Assembly (NCBI GenBank): GCA_029215795.1
Contig: JARDYH010000003.1
Location: 173,984,382-174,048,381 of the forward strand
DNA from: Anniella stebbinsi
Taxonomy: Eukaryota; Chordata; Lepidosauria; Squamata; Anniellidae
Reading direction: 5' to 3'
DNA: 64,000 nt
The notes below the pieces were generated by a model that saw only the letters and a program-made list of their open reading frames with translations, did not search any database and was not told where the DNA came from. The position numbers and the translations under genes were made by a program. The stretch's first letter is position 1. Every line of letters begins with the position of its first letter. This document shows, piece by piece, positions 1 to 11,789 of this stretch.

Positions 1-390
1 AAAGCCTTACTTAAGAGGTACCATGCTGTCAAGTTTCATCCCTTTATCTTTAAAAATGATGGAATTGTAAGCATTTTAGTTTTTAAAAAATTAAATTGAA
101 GTTTTAAACATTTCTAAAAATCAAGGGATGAACGGATCTGCTTTCAACTTGGCATGGCTAAATCCCTACTTCAGAGCTACCATGGTGCCAAGTTTCATCT
201 CTTTATCTTTAATTTCATTTTTTAAACTTGTACTGCTCAAGGTCCTGGACCCCAAAGAGATTTCTGTTTGAACTTTAAAAAAATCCTAAAAATCAAGGCA
301 TGAACGGATCTACTTCATACTTGGCATAGCTATATCCCTACTTAAGAACTACCATGATGCCAGGTTTCATCTCTTTATCTTTAAAAATGA
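1..390. repeat. Tandem repeat, about 173-bp units, cut by window edge
   Basis: Two blocks recur in order. One is a stretch like CTACCATGGTGCCAAGTTTC followed by CTCTTTATCTTTAA, at about 6-52, 164-212 and 337-385. The other is like ATCAAGGGATGAACGGATCT, at about 118-137 and 292-311. The spacing is 158 and 173 bp. The copies are roughly 85-90% alike by eye. The array probably continues left of the window. Family not recognised. Confidence 0.7.
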
Positions 391-556
391 GGGAGATGCA
401 AGCATTTTGGTTGATTTATTAATGTTAAAAGTGAGTTCAACACATAACACTAGCTTTGATTTTATATTGGATGTCAAGATAGTATAACATCCTGACTGAC
501 GCTGGCTTAGTTGTCAACTGTATAATATCCAGTCATCCGTTACACAAAGCCATGAA

Positions 557-939
557 ATTCATTAAACAAAAAACTTAACAGTTTACAAAAACAATGTTAA
601 GGCTCTACAGTTTCCAACCAAGCACCCAAAAGCAGGGAAATTGGGAGTTAAGGCTCACAAGACTTAACGCCACATCCTCCCTAAGGAGGCAGAAAGTGCA
701 AGTGAAATTCTCCCAAAGCAGATAAACCATGAGGACAGGGTGGAGAATATGATATGCAGAGGTGACTGTGGGGTTGTGGAAAACTGATCACGAACAACTT
801 AGGGCCACCTACTTCTCTTTTTTTGTTTAGAGCAGCCCTTCCCCAACCAGGTGCCCTCCAAAGGTGTTGGACTACAACTCCCATCATTGCAAGTCAGTAT
901 GTCCCATGGTCAGGAATGCTGGGACTTGTCATCTCAAAC
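557..939 (+). repeat. Left arm of large inverted repeat
   Basis: This segment is the reverse complement of 2039-2427 at about 95-97% identity by eye, with a 6-bp indel near 711 and a few substitutions. The outer edge begins ATTCATTAAACAAAAAAC. The inner edge lies inside a palindromic MITE that is complete only on this side (about 836-970). The spacer between the arms is 1.1 kb. Confidence 0.9.
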
Positions 940-970
940 ACCTGGAGGGCAGCAGGATGGGGAATGCTGT
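836..970. mobile_element. Palindromic MITE, GGTGCCCTCCA family
   Basis: The left arm reads CCCCAACCAGGTGCCCTCCA and continues through GGACTACAACTCCCAT. It is answered by a degraded reverse-complement arm ending near ACCTGGAGGGCAGCAGGATG. About 135 bp. The family recurs more than ten times in the window, which marks it as a dispersed foldback element. Confidence 0.75.
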
Positions 971-1281
971 TCCATACCCTTACCAAATACAGGGTCTGCC
1001 CAATACTTTTCTCTCACACACATCTCGCATATAGCAGCACTCTTGATAACAAAAGGGGCACTATTCATTACAGATCTAGAACCAGAGCATGTGCCAGGCA
1101 CTTCCAACTGGTCAATATCCTGCCTTTCAAAGAACCAATGTTTTTTTTCTTAAAATGTATTTATAAAAAATATACTGTTCACTCCCCACAATCCCTGCAC
1201 AATACATCATCTCATCAAAGCAACAGTGGAGCAGAAGAGGTTTAGTTTGGCTGTCTTGAACACCTTTCAGATGAGATTAGT

Positions 1282-1415
1282 TTGCAATCCTATACCTCTT
1301 GGGAGAAATCCCTAGTGAATTCAGTGGCACTGGCTTCTGAGAAGACATGTATAGGAGTCAACCTTCTCCAGCCTGGTGCTCCCCAGATGTGTTGCATTGT
1401 AACTCCCATGTTATA
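1282..1415. repeat. Short dispersed-repeat fragments
   Basis: About 1282-1350 resembles the repeat ending in AATCCTATAC followed by a CCC..TGAATTCAGTGG segment (family at 52282-52372). About 1368-1412 resembles one arm of the GGTGCCCTCCA MITE. Both are diverged and partial. Confidence 0.45.
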
Positions 1416-1879
1416 TGTTATGGGGAAGACAAAAATCAATTCATACTTAATTTTAAAATAATACTTACGCATGAAAGTATTAGGTGGTAGCTCTGTCTTT
1501 GATCTCACACTGCTGAACAAGAGAAATCCTTTATCTGATATTCAAGAAACAGACATCCTATGCCATGTGTTGAAAACTAATGTTGATGTCTGAAGGGCTA
1601 TCTGGATTAGGTGTGTTCAAGATTCATTCATTGTTGTTTCATTTGGTTTTGACAGTTTATTTAAAGTGATGCAGCTCTTTTGTAGTTCCTTGATTGATCA
1701 CATATCTTAATGCTGGAAAACATCATACTTTAGTACAGATGTGGGCACAAAATAGATCTATCCTGATGATTTGGACATCAACTTGTGGCATTCCTGATAA
1801 CTGCCCATGCTGATAGGGGCTTTTACAAGTTGAATTCCAAAACATCTGAAGATCTACATTCTGCCTTCCCTTGTTCTTG

Positions 1880-1945
1880 AACAACATTCCCCAACCTGGT
1901 ACCTGTCAGATGTGTTGGGTTGCAACTCTCAACATAAGGAGATGC
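1880..1945. repeat. Half of a GGTGCCCTCCA-family MITE
   Basis: The stretch CCCCAACCTGGTACCTGTCAG followed by ATGTGTTGGGTTGCAACTCTCA matches one arm of the palindromic MITE with several changes. The partner arm is missing. Confidence 0.5.
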
Positions 1946-2038
1946 TCTAAGAAATGAGGAGTAGCTGGTCCTAAGTTGTTCATCATCATTTCCCACAACC
2001 CCACAGTCACCTCTGCAGATCAAATTGCATATCTAGAT

Positions 2039-2427
2039 TTTTGAGATGACAAGTCCCAGCATTCCTGACCATAGGACATACTGACTTGCAATGATGGGAG
2101 TTGTAGTCCAACACCTTTGGAGGGCACCAGGTTGGGGAAGGGCTGCTCTAAACAAAAAAAGAGAAGTAGGTGGCCCTAAGTTGTTCGTGATCAGTTTTCC
2201 ACAACCCCACAGTCACCTCTGCATATCATATTCTCCACCCTGTCCTCATGGTTTATCTGCTTTGAGAGAATGAGAATTTCACTTGCACTTTCTGCCTCCT
2301 TAGGGAGGATGTGGCGTTAAGTCTTGTGAGCCTTAACTCCCAATTTCCCTGTTTTTTGGTGCTTGGTTGGAAACTGTAGAGCCTTAACATTGTTTTTGTA
2401 AACCGTAGGTTTTTTGTTTAATGAATA
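2039..2427 (-). repeat. Right arm of large inverted repeat
   Basis: Reverse complement of 557-939. It starts inside the palindromic MITE and ends at GTTTAATGAAT. The two arms share unique-looking sequence such as the TGTGGCGTTAAGTCTTGTGA stretch, so this is a duplicated segment and not just two insertions of one short repeat. Confidence 0.9.
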
Positions 2428-5159
2428 ATTTTTAAGACAGTTAAGATCCCAGTTAAGAAAACATGAACACAATTCTGATTAGCTGTGAACAACAAATGTA
2501 TTACAAGCTTCATGACTTTATGGAAAAGGCAGGAGATAAAGAAGTGAAAAGCTGCATGTCCTACAGTATCTGGAGCTAACAAGAATTCCTCCCTGTTGCT
2601 CTCCCCTCCCCCATCATCTCATTGTAAGGTTCCGTCATGTGTGTCTCTTCAGACGGTCCTTGGTTGTACTCATACAACGTTATTTTTGTGCAACGTTCCT
2701 CCTGTAGCAGCAGCAGTCTTTCTGCTCGTTGTAAAATTGCCTTTCAATCCCATTTTCTTTCATGGTCTTCAGAGTGTTTGCAATAATAATATTAATCCTC
2801 CACGTGTTTGCTCAGTGGGTTGGGTCTCTCAAAACACTGATGGGATTTACAATTAAACAAGAATCCGAAGCAGTGTGACGTACAGCTGGAATATAAAAAT
2901 AATAGGCTCTTTCCCTCTACTGTTTTTGGTGTTAGAATAAGAGACACATGTCTTAATAATAAATAAAAAGTACTTCATAGTATGGTATTAAAATTATTAG
3001 TTTCTTTTTTAAAAAAAGATTGTCCCCAATATAACAGAGGTCTGCTTATGCATAATGCATTAGGTTCAGGTCCAGGAAATTGCATGTGTGATTTCTAGAT
3101 TTAAGAGAGCCGTGGGGGGGAGGGGATCCAGCCGGGAAACCCCTTAAATAAGCTGTAATAATAATCTTGATGTTGTGATGAAATGTTGGATTAGCTATAA
3201 TCACACAGTAGCATCTCTTTATTTTTATTTCTGCTCCTTTGGTGCTAACTGGATGAACTCTTAGGCAGAGATTTATAATTATTTACAAAATTAGCCTGAG
3301 GAAATTTTTACTCCTAAACCAACACTGAAGCCACATTTATTTATTTTGGTAATTTAACTTGATTTTTGTCATTTCATCTTTTGTAACGTATCTCTGGCAT
3401 CAGGATAGGATAGTTACAGAACTGCTCCTGTGTTTTGCTTTTCAGAACACTAATTTCCTTAAATGAATGTTATAGCATTGATGACTGGCACACATCTTTG
3501 TTTTTATAAACCATGCAGCAAACTTTGAAATAAATTTTGTTGATGATTTCAGTTACTTATTCCAGAAAGGGCATGCCTAAGTAATTCTCCCCAGCTTTTT
3601 AGAAGACATGAAATATTGGCTAAACATCTCATTTGCACTTGTTTAATAAAATACCGGTTTTTAAAAACTCGTTGTCAGTAAGAGGGACTTTTAATTGGTC
3701 ACTGTTTTCCTAAATGCAGTTTTGTGAACTATTAGCACTTAAAGACACAAAAGAATTGGCAGGAGAACATTTAAGTGAGCAATTCAAAGCTCTCTGCATA
3801 TTGTCACCAGTGGTTGATTCTGAAACGTTTTCTGGCAATGAATAATATTGCAGAACAGTACAAATGATAATGTTACTTGCATGTATATTGGACTAATGAT
3901 CCAAATAGTATTATAGGTCAGCATGAAAAAGACAGTTGTGCTTGCTTTCCTTGTTGCTTAGGTCAGCTGAGCAGTAATTAAAGCCAACTATTTACAAGTC
4001 CCTTTCCACTGGAAAAATAGGCCATAGATGATGTACAGCAAAAAAAAAAATCTCATCTTTATGTTAGAAAAATAGGTTAGCTAAATTCAATTCAATCTCA
4101 GCTTTGGTTTCAACTTTTATTCTTAACTGATATTTTTTATTGTTACTGTACCAGTATCCTCCTAGCTGAACAAAATGAAAACCTTATCAAAATCTTTAAA
4201 TCAACTTCTTTACTCTTCCCTGCGTTAATTCAGGTTCCTTAAGCAAGAGATTTTTGTGCATACTGTTACCTTCTAGATCCAGGTTGGGAAGAAGATAGAT
4301 TGGGATCTGCCAATAGATCTCTGGGTGGTTTGCCAAAGATCAGCAAGAATTTTTTTATTCCCTTCCACTTAAACTATACTGCTGGAACAAAGAAATATTG
4401 GGATAACTGGGAGTGGGTATTTTTGGCTAGAAAATTTGCAAGTTCAGTACTGGTACTAGAAACAAATAGAATTCTTCCATTCTATAGTGCACCTAGCTCT
4501 GAATGGTAGCTCTCATTGTTTTAGTGAAAAATGAAGTAGATCCTCAAGTCTGAAGTCTGCCCACCCCTGCTCTAAATCCCACAGATCTAAAGTTAAGATT
4601 TCTTTGATGGACAAATTATTGAGCATCTTTTTAACAGAATGCATAATTTGGGTTTAGTAGCTTACTATCATTTACTGTCATCAGAAAAAATACCCTGTTT
4701 TTCTACATCTTGAAGTGTGGATATATTTGACATTAGTTCTATGAATAATGTATTGACACACAACTATCACACCATAAAGCATACACGGTATTTTAACATT
4801 GTAATATAGTTGAGCGCAGTGACTAAAAGGAATTCACTGCATTGACTCCTTTAATGTCTGTCTTGGATCTAGCAGGTACAAAGTGATATTATATGTGCAC
4901 TTAAAGTACCTATTTTGGTTAAATTCCTTGGAAACGCAAGTATTTCAGAACAGGGGTGTGATCTGGTAGGACAGTGTGATTGATATGACTTGTATGCAGA
5001 AACTGAATTTAGGTCATAAATCTAAGCCTGAATGTGAACAAATTAGAGATGCACACTGACAACAAGATTTGACCTGGAGACCTATTTGGTGCTTTGGAAA
5101 ATGGTCTGATTCTGCTCAGCCAAGGTCAGAGGCTGTCTGCTTTGGCATGGGTACCAAAA

Positions 5160-5490
5160 TTGAGTTGAGATTCAGAAATCCAAGGTTTCATGACTATTTG
5201 AAAAAGGGTATAATTTGACCCTTACTGACCATTTTCCTGAAAATGACAGACAGCACAAAGGTGGCTCTATGTAAGAAAACTCTAAAAGTTTCAGAAGGAT
5301 AGGTTCAGCACTTTTTGTGGAAGGAGAGTCTTCAAATTTGGGAGTGTGTGATTTTCTTCCCATTCTTTCACCATTTTTGGGTGTGCGTGCCAATTTGTAT
5401 GAAAATGGCAAACATCATTGTGATGTCCCCAGGCAGGAAATCTGTAAAGTTTCAGAAGGGTAGGTGCACTTACTAGGGAGTTATGATTAT
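5160..5490. repeat. Degenerate tandem repeat, about 170-bp units
   Basis: A block containing TGAAAATGACAGACAGCACA and AAGTTTCAGAAGGATAGGT (about 5234-5310) recurs about 165 bp later as TGAAAATGGCAAACATCATT and AAGTTTCAGAAGGGTAGGT (about 5398-5470). No known family recognised. It may be of the same general type as the array at 1-390. Confidence 0.45.
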
Positions 5491-5648
5491 TGTAAACCAC
5501 CTTAAAGCTTTTTTCATAGTGAAGCCTAGTGGTCTTGGAAGAATTGCCATTCCCCAGTCCCATCTTTGTCCTCTCCCAAAGCATAGTGATTGAAGAACCC
5601 CTAGTAAAACATGCCCTATAATTATAAAATGGAGCTGTCAGTCACTGA

Positions 5649-5686
5649 ACCCTCCTCCCTCCCTCCCTCCCTCCCTCCCTCCCTCC
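5649..5686. repeat. (CCTC)n microsatellite
   Basis: Run of about nine CCTC units. Confidence 0.95.
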
Positions 5687-5743
5687 TTCATAGTCAGTGT
5701 GTTTAGAGACTTATAGGCAAAAACTCTAGTTTTAGAGACACAC

Positions 5744-5971
5744 TGGCTCAATTCGGACGACACAATAAACAACTGGTGTAGGGGAAACAATCGTCAGTTG
5801 TTTTGACTATTGTGTCATCCGAATGCTGCCATAGTCAACTCAGCGCTGATCCTAATCCACACCACAGTTGATTATTTATTACCATGTTGTGTGGGAAGTA
5901 CCCCCTAGTTGAACAACTGTAAAGTTGATTATTACCCCACCATTGACTATTGTGTCGTCCGAATTGAGCCA
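5744..5971. mobile_element. Non-autonomous DNA transposon (MITE), 228 bp
   Basis: Perfect 24-bp terminal inverted repeats begin TGGCTCAATTCGGACGACAC and lie at 5744-5767 and 5948-5971. A third, slightly changed copy of the terminal motif (TATTGTGTCATCCGAAT) sits inside at about 5808-5824. There is no coding capacity. No target-site duplication was obvious. Superfamily unknown. Confidence 0.8.
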
Positions 5972-6799
5972 CTGTCTGCCTTTCCGAAGCCAAATCATAA
6001 AAGAAGCTTTGTGCAGAGTCCAGCTTCGATTCTGATTGCTTTGAAGGGAAGCCTGCTTTTGCTTCAGAAGTAACAGAAATCAACCAAAGGTGCTCAATTC
6101 AGCTCAGGCTTGGGCCAAATCTGATGTACATCCCTAGTATAAATGGCAGTGTACACCACATAATACAGGGTTTTGGCCAAAAATATATGTTTGTTTGCTT
6201 AGAGAGAAGGAAGAAGAATTTAACCTCGATTATGGCATGCCCCATTTAAAAGTGAAGGGGGGAGTAAAAAATTCAGATAACAGTAAAAAGTGCATTTCTC
6301 TAAAAACCATAACTAAGGAGCTTGTGGGGTGGGTGTATATCAATTCAGGCTCTATCCTTGTGTATTTGAAAAAGGTGATGAGGTCCCCTTGAGGAGATGC
6401 AAGGGCTCTGGTAGCTATCTTTTGGTCAATTGGGGAGGTGAAATGGTTCACTGAATTGGATAACCTAGTACATACCATAGTGAATGATTAAATTGATTTG
6501 TCCATTGCTGCTGCCTGCTCTGTTGCAGAAGCCCTTTAGCCTACTTTAGAACTCAATTCTCAAAGAAATGGGTGTGGGGAAATGCTATGCTTCTGGATGT
6601 ATGTGAACCTAAACGAAAGAAGCTGACCCAATTAAATTTCCTGCCAGAAAAATGCTAACGTTGTTTTATTATTTAAATGGGGCTTCTAGATTTAATTCTT
6701 TACAGGAGGTAAAATTTAAACCTGATGTTTTCTATCACAGCCTAAATAGTCAAATCTTCTTGTCTAACATCTTTGTAAGTAATAAGCTTCCTTGCACTG

Positions 6800-6985
6800 G
6801 GCCTGCTCAGACAACATGCTGAGCCATGGTTAGGCGCTAACCCTTTTGCAGCAAATGGTTAATGAGCATGTTTAAACTGTGATTATGTAGCCACCATGGT
6901 TAGGAATGGTTCACACAACACACTAAGCCATAATGTTTAGCTCAAAATGCTTAACCACCATGACTTAGTGTATCATCTGAACAGG
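6800..6985. mobile_element. MITE with CCTGCTCAGACAAC-type ends
   Basis: The left end (CCTGCTCAGACAACATGCTG, then AGCCATGGTTA) is answered by the reverse complement of the right end (CCTGTTCAGATGATACACTA, then AGTCATGGT). Inside, CCACCATGGTTA and TAACCACCATG also mirror each other. About 186 bp, non-coding. Confidence 0.7.
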
Positions 6986-7200
6986 ATCAGTGTTGCAGAG
7001 GGTGGTTTTGAGATGTCCAACTATAGCTAAATAGACAGAGAGAAAGCCAAATTAACAACAGAAGTATATTGTCACCCCAGAGCCATCTGCATTAAGACAA
7101 CTAGTTTTTCCTAGTATTTACTTAGCTATTGTTTAGGGTTGCAATTCTGAGAATGAAATTCCTCATCATGTATAGTGGTAGCTTTAATTGTGTGGAAAGA

Positions 7201-7520
7201 TGGGCCAGTTCACACAATCAAAACAAGCCACTGTTGCAAGCCATTGTGCGTGCCAGGCATTATTTCCATCATCTGTGAAAATAAGCAGGTTGTGCTTATC
7301 GTGTCATACAAACCCAGGCAGCATGGCTTGTTAGGTGGTTAAACAACCATCAAATAACCCTACAATAGCCCCTGGGTTGTTTGAGGATTGTTTAACCCTC
7401 AGCAAGCCATGTCACCAAGTTTGGAAACAACTTGGAAACAATGATAAGCGGTGGCTGGGTGGTGATTATGCAAATAGCACCCGCATCTTGCAACAAGCTC
7501 ATGTGAACCAGGTCACTGTC
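7201..7520. mobile_element. Probable MITE with imperfect palindrome
   Basis: The ends GGGCCAGTTCACACAATC and (reverse complement of the right side) GTGACCTGGTTCACATGAGC are inverted. The interior repeats AACAACC and GGTTGTTT motifs on both strands. The sequence resembles other hairpin elements in this window but the boundaries are uncertain. Confidence 0.5.
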
Positions 7521-7644
7521 TCTAGCCACACAGTGAGCCAAGTATCCTCATGTTTTCACAACCCCTTGGAAATCTGGGAAAGGTATGGCGTGGTAGTTGG
7601 CTCACCACATAGCTAGAACCGCATCCTATGACACAGTAAGCCAG

Positions 7645-7778
7645 CCTTTGCCAAACTGATGCCCTCCAGATGTTTTAGACAACAACTTCCAACATTCCTG
7701 GTCATTGGCCATACTGACCAAGGCTGATAGGTGTTGGTTCAAAACATCTGGAAGGCATTAGGTTGGCAAAGGCTGCAG
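7645..7778. mobile_element. Palindromic MITE, GGTGCCCTCCA family
   Basis: The left arm CCAAACTGATGCCCTCCAGA and the right arm ending TCTGGAAGGCATTAGGTTGG are reverse complements. The middle carries CATTCCTGGTCATTGGCCAT, which is typical of this family. Confidence 0.8.
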
Positions 7779-7975
7779 TAAATGATCTCTGACAGGCAGT
7801 ATAATGGATAGTTATGTTCCACTTGACATGTGGCGGATGCCCTTAGGTGTAGCTACTTTGATACTCTGCCCCACTGCTCCTCTATTTCTGGGAGTGTGAT
7901 TTTAGGCTGAACAATTCCTCAACCTGCCCTCCCCCTTCACAGTATTCCTGGATAACTAACTGTGTAGATTTAAGG

Positions 7976-8262
7976 AGAACATAAGAGCCATTCTGAATCA
8001 GACCACAGGTCCATCTAGTCCAGCACTCTGTTTACATAGTGGCCAACCTGCTGCCCGTGAGAAAAATACAAGCAGGACATGAGTGCAACAGCACTCTCCT
8101 GCCCATATTCCCTAGCAACTAGTGTACATAAGCTTGTTGCCTCTGATACTGGAAGTAGCACCTAGCCATCAGGAATATTAGCTATTGATACCCTTCTCTT
8201 CCATGAACTTATCTTACCCCCTTTTAAAGCCATCCAGATTGGTGGCCAACACTACATTAAAT
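7976..8262 (+). repeat. SINE-like dispersed repeat (GTCCATCTAGTCCAGCA family)
   Basis: Begins GAACATAAGAGCCATTCTGA and runs through CAGACCACAGGTCCATCTAG, AAGCAGGACATGAGTGCAAC and CCTTTTAAAGCCATCCAGAT. The same ordered blocks recur at 38741-38965 and, in reverse, at 27905-28170. The order of blocks and repeated occurrence identify it as a SINE or short LINE-derived repeat. Confidence 0.75.
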
Positions 8263-10127
8263 TTTAAAAAGAACTTAAATTCTAAATTAAAATAGCTAGG
8301 CGGCCATGAAAGAAATGCAAAGCACAGGAGATTCTTGAGTCCCTCCTCTCCCACCCCTTCATCTCAGGGGTGGGAGAACACCCATGAGAAGAGAGAACAC
8401 ATTCCAAGGCTAGATCCCCCTTGTAAAGCAGAACATGGGTAGCTGCCCCATGTGCAGGTATCATCAATTTAACAATTATATTGATTAGGCTATATTACAG
8501 AGCATTTTCTGTGGAAAGGGAATGTTTCCACAGAGCTTCTTTCTTCACTTTTGCTAAAGACCTTAGTAGGAGACAATAGTACAAAATGCAAACCTTGGGA
8601 AATGATTCCAAAACTACTACTGTGAAGGTTTCCTGATCACAGACGGAACGTGGATTTCTTTACTGGACTCTGGGCAGAAATTGAGAGTGTCTGCATGCAC
8701 CCATTAAAACATTAAGAAAACTATTAACAAAAAAGCAGTTATGGAAGGAAATGTAAGAGAAGGCAGTCAGGCTCATCTTTAGTCCTTAGCATGTGTAAAG
8801 AAATCTTTGTTTCCCCTTCATGGGGGGGCGGTAAGGATCAACATACATAGGCTGCTGAAGAAGTCTCTTGAGGGGAATGCCACTAAATCTTGCTGTCTGA
8901 AGAGGGCTCCTAAAGATACTATAAGCAAAGTTTTGCAGCAGAATGAAAGAAATAGAAAACAATCTTCTTGTATTGCAAAACATCCACTGCAGAAAAATAG
9001 CAACCAAAACAAATTGCAACTCACCCATTACTGAAAGGAAGAAAGAGGCAGAGTACCATTAATAGGATTAAACAGGAAGGAAGAGGGCATACATGCACTA
9101 CATCTCATCCTTATGAGATACTCTGGGAAACTGGCATGGAGAGCCAGCTGTGGTGCCCCTCTGCCATCATTAAAGTCAAGCTTCAGCTATGCTTGGTGGG
9201 TGGTCCCCTTGTCTAGCAGCCACCCATGCTAGATACTTTCATCTCTGCTGGGTGTACCTACAGTCACAACCTGAGGTAGTGTCCCCACTGCAAGAGCCGC
9301 CCCAGCCTTGCAAGTTGCCTGTTATCCCTCATCTCAGCCGAGGTGGAGCTTGCCACGCATCTTCACATTCTCCTCATATTGTGTCATTTTCCAAATCCAC
9401 CCTGGTTCTTCTGCCAAAGTTGTGGTGGAAAAGAAAAAATGAAGTAGATGCCAACAAACTGAATCGATCCAACCAAGATGCATAAACCTTAGCCATGAAG
9501 AAGGAACAGCCTAGGGAAGGGGCGCAAAACCATACCAACCTCACAGCCAATTGAAGCTAGCAGGGAAATAATCCTTCCCATCCATCATAAGGGGTGACCA
9601 GTCAAAAGTATGTTGTACTTGTCTAAAGCAAGTGGGTAATTTGCACTTCTTGTCTAGCTGGATAAATGCCATATGCCCAGCTCTTTAAATGCCTTGTTGC
9701 CACTTCTTACTCGTACAAGGACATAGCTCAGAACTCATCTGTTGTTAAGCCAAATATGCTGCCTCTTCTTTGTAGCTGGGCAATCTTCCCCCACACTTTA
9801 GGATGTCCTTCTACTACTGCAAAACGTGATCCACCTGGAAATTCTTCTGCCCAGGCCTCATTGAAATGGAGGAAAGCTGTGTATGATCACTGCTCCCTTC
9901 CTGTGCAGCTCCTTCAGTGCGGCTTGCTCATGAGCTCTGGATCATTCCTTTGGTCTGTAATAATCTTTCTGCTGACAGTTCTGTATAGTGAAGAGTTCTG
10001 CCCCTTTACCAAAGTCCCCACCCCAATTATTTTGTATTTCAATTCAACATTGATTGTAATCTGTGTTATTTCTTGGGATTATGAGTATTGGCATTAACAC
10101 TCACCATTTTATTCATTAGTAACAGAA

Positions 10128-10128
<1 letters not shown>

Positions 10129-10172
<44 letters not shown>

Positions 10173-10188
10173 GTATGTATGTGTGTAT
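10129..10188. repeat. (TC)n / (TATG)n microsatellite
   Basis: A TC dinucleotide run (about 10131-10166) passes into GTGTATGTATGTATGTGTG. Confidence 0.95.
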
Positions 10189-11174
10189 TAATGACCCCAA
10201 ACTCGTCAGGATGTACTGCAAATGCAATTATTTTTGAAACAGTAGCTTAAAAAAATTGCAGGAAGGAGGAAAATATTTAGATACTTGCTGCCCTCTAGTG
10301 GGCTATGTTTAAACATATAAAAACACCTAAGCAATCACCAGTTATCTGAAATATCCTTTCTATATGTCTACTTTCCATTAGTATTACCTCAGTAACTTAT
10401 TCCTATGAAAGTATTTTCCTTTATATTTGTTTAGATGTTGTATTCCACCACCACCCTGCTCCTGGTGTTATTTTCCCTTGAGCTCTGTAGAGGTCTACTA
10501 CTCACAGTATTATCTATTGTGTCTCAGTATGGTTCACACAATGTTTTGTTGCTATGCCCCAGAAAAAATGCTGTGTTTAGGATAGCAAATACTTGGTTCT
10601 TGATAATGTGGGATGCGGACCCAGTGGTTCCAGGGGAGTGGGGGAGGGAATAGAATTCCTCCCGTCCATGAACGTCTGTACATTATCTTAGGATCTAGGA
10701 CGTGACAATGGCCACCAAAGGTACCTGAATCCTAATCAAGTAAAGGCTGGTCCTCAAAGAACAGTTTTCACTTGAAGATTAACCTTGGATTTGAAAAGGA
10801 AAGTGCATATTAGGAATATCCCTATAAAAAATAGTGCTTTCAAGCTTCTTGCTCTGGGATGGTTTTTGTCTATAAAAGATCTTCCATTTCTGTGAAGCTT
10901 TAGGACTAGCATATCAGGTTGCCTCCACAACTAAAACAAAACCTAACTCAATGTGAGCAGATGCAAGTAGTTAGGTTTTGTTCACTTAATTTTTCTAACG
11001 TTTATATATTTCAGTACTGACCACTGTGTATCATATCCAGGATTCCTTACATATTCTGTATTTTGATCATTATTCCTTGTATACTGAAAGGTGGACTTCC
11101 TGACATAAATTGATCAAGATTTAATATAGGGTTAGTTTCTTCATTTAATATTGTAGTATTGCAATAATTACATT

Positions 11175-11245
11175 AGAACTGCTTTGAGTGCCATTTTCTT
11201 GGTAGAAAGGTAGCATAACAATGGAATACACAAATAAATTAATTT
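11175..11245 (+). repeat. Possible LINE 3' tail fragment
   Basis: AGAAAGGTAGCATAACAATG followed by AATACACAAATAAATTAA resembles the GGTATAAAAATAAATAAA-type 3' ends of L2/CR1 LINEs. Short and diverged. Confidence 0.35.
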
Positions 11246-11789
11246 AAATTACCCTGTTTGTTGTGGGCTAAAGTAGATACTGGGGGGAATTGGCAAATGT
11301 TCCAATGACAGACATTATTCTAGTAGATATGCATGCATGCATGTACTAAATTTATGCTCACACATACCTGCCCACCTCATTCATGCAGACAGCTCCTGGT
11401 TATATGCACATTGAGGTTACTGAACCTCAGTAACCAGTTAAGAAGCTCCATTGTGCTTGTCCCATTCCTTTCCTTTAAACTTGGAAGGGAACCAGGAAGT
11501 TGTACACTCCTTACCAATCTATGCATGAATGGAAGAAGTCCATTATAAGCCTAAGTGAATTTGCTCAAGGTTCCAGGTAACATGAAGTTCACATCTTGCT
11601 TGACTTATTTTCATTCTGCTCCCAAGTGAGCACCAAAGTACCCTTGATTTGTGGAGACATTATCTGCTATTTTTAAATAGGTCTCAAAAACATCTCACGT
11701 ATTATGAACAATTGCAGATTAATGCTTCCCCTTTTTTAATATTTCTCTTTTAAATTCTCTCCATTTACAATAATAATTGTATTTTGCAG

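Larger units (their letters stand above)
1..11789 (+). other. LIN28B: LIN28B last intron, 3' part
   Basis: This stretch ends in a normal acceptor (ATTTTGCAG) at 11781-11789, directly before the zinc-knuckle exon. I searched by eye for the preceding exon (end of the cold-shock domain plus the basic linker) and did not find it, so the whole stretch is read as intron. It contains the repeats listed separately. Between them, about 2430-5000, 8270-10120 and 10200-11160 show no gene, RNA or repeat that I can identify. Confidence 0.75.

Noticed and set aside
681..2273. Identical predicted peptides (MMGVVVQHLWRAPGW...) on opposite strands
   Set aside because: They come from the two arms of the inverted repeat and include the palindromic MITE; not a gene pair.
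9666..10097. 143-codon plus-strand frame
   Set aside because: No recognisable domain, no splice context or codon pattern supporting a gene, inside the LIN28B intron. Kept as spurious, although I cannot test it by search.
10935..10982. 14-bp perfect inverted repeat (AACAAAACCTAACT and mirror)
   Set aside because: Real symmetry but short, in AT-rich intron, and common by chance or from decayed MITEs; no sign of function.
1..11789. Earlier LIN28B exons (cold-shock domain)
   Set aside because: No cold-shock motif or KGDR linker was found by eye; the region reads as intron plus repeats.
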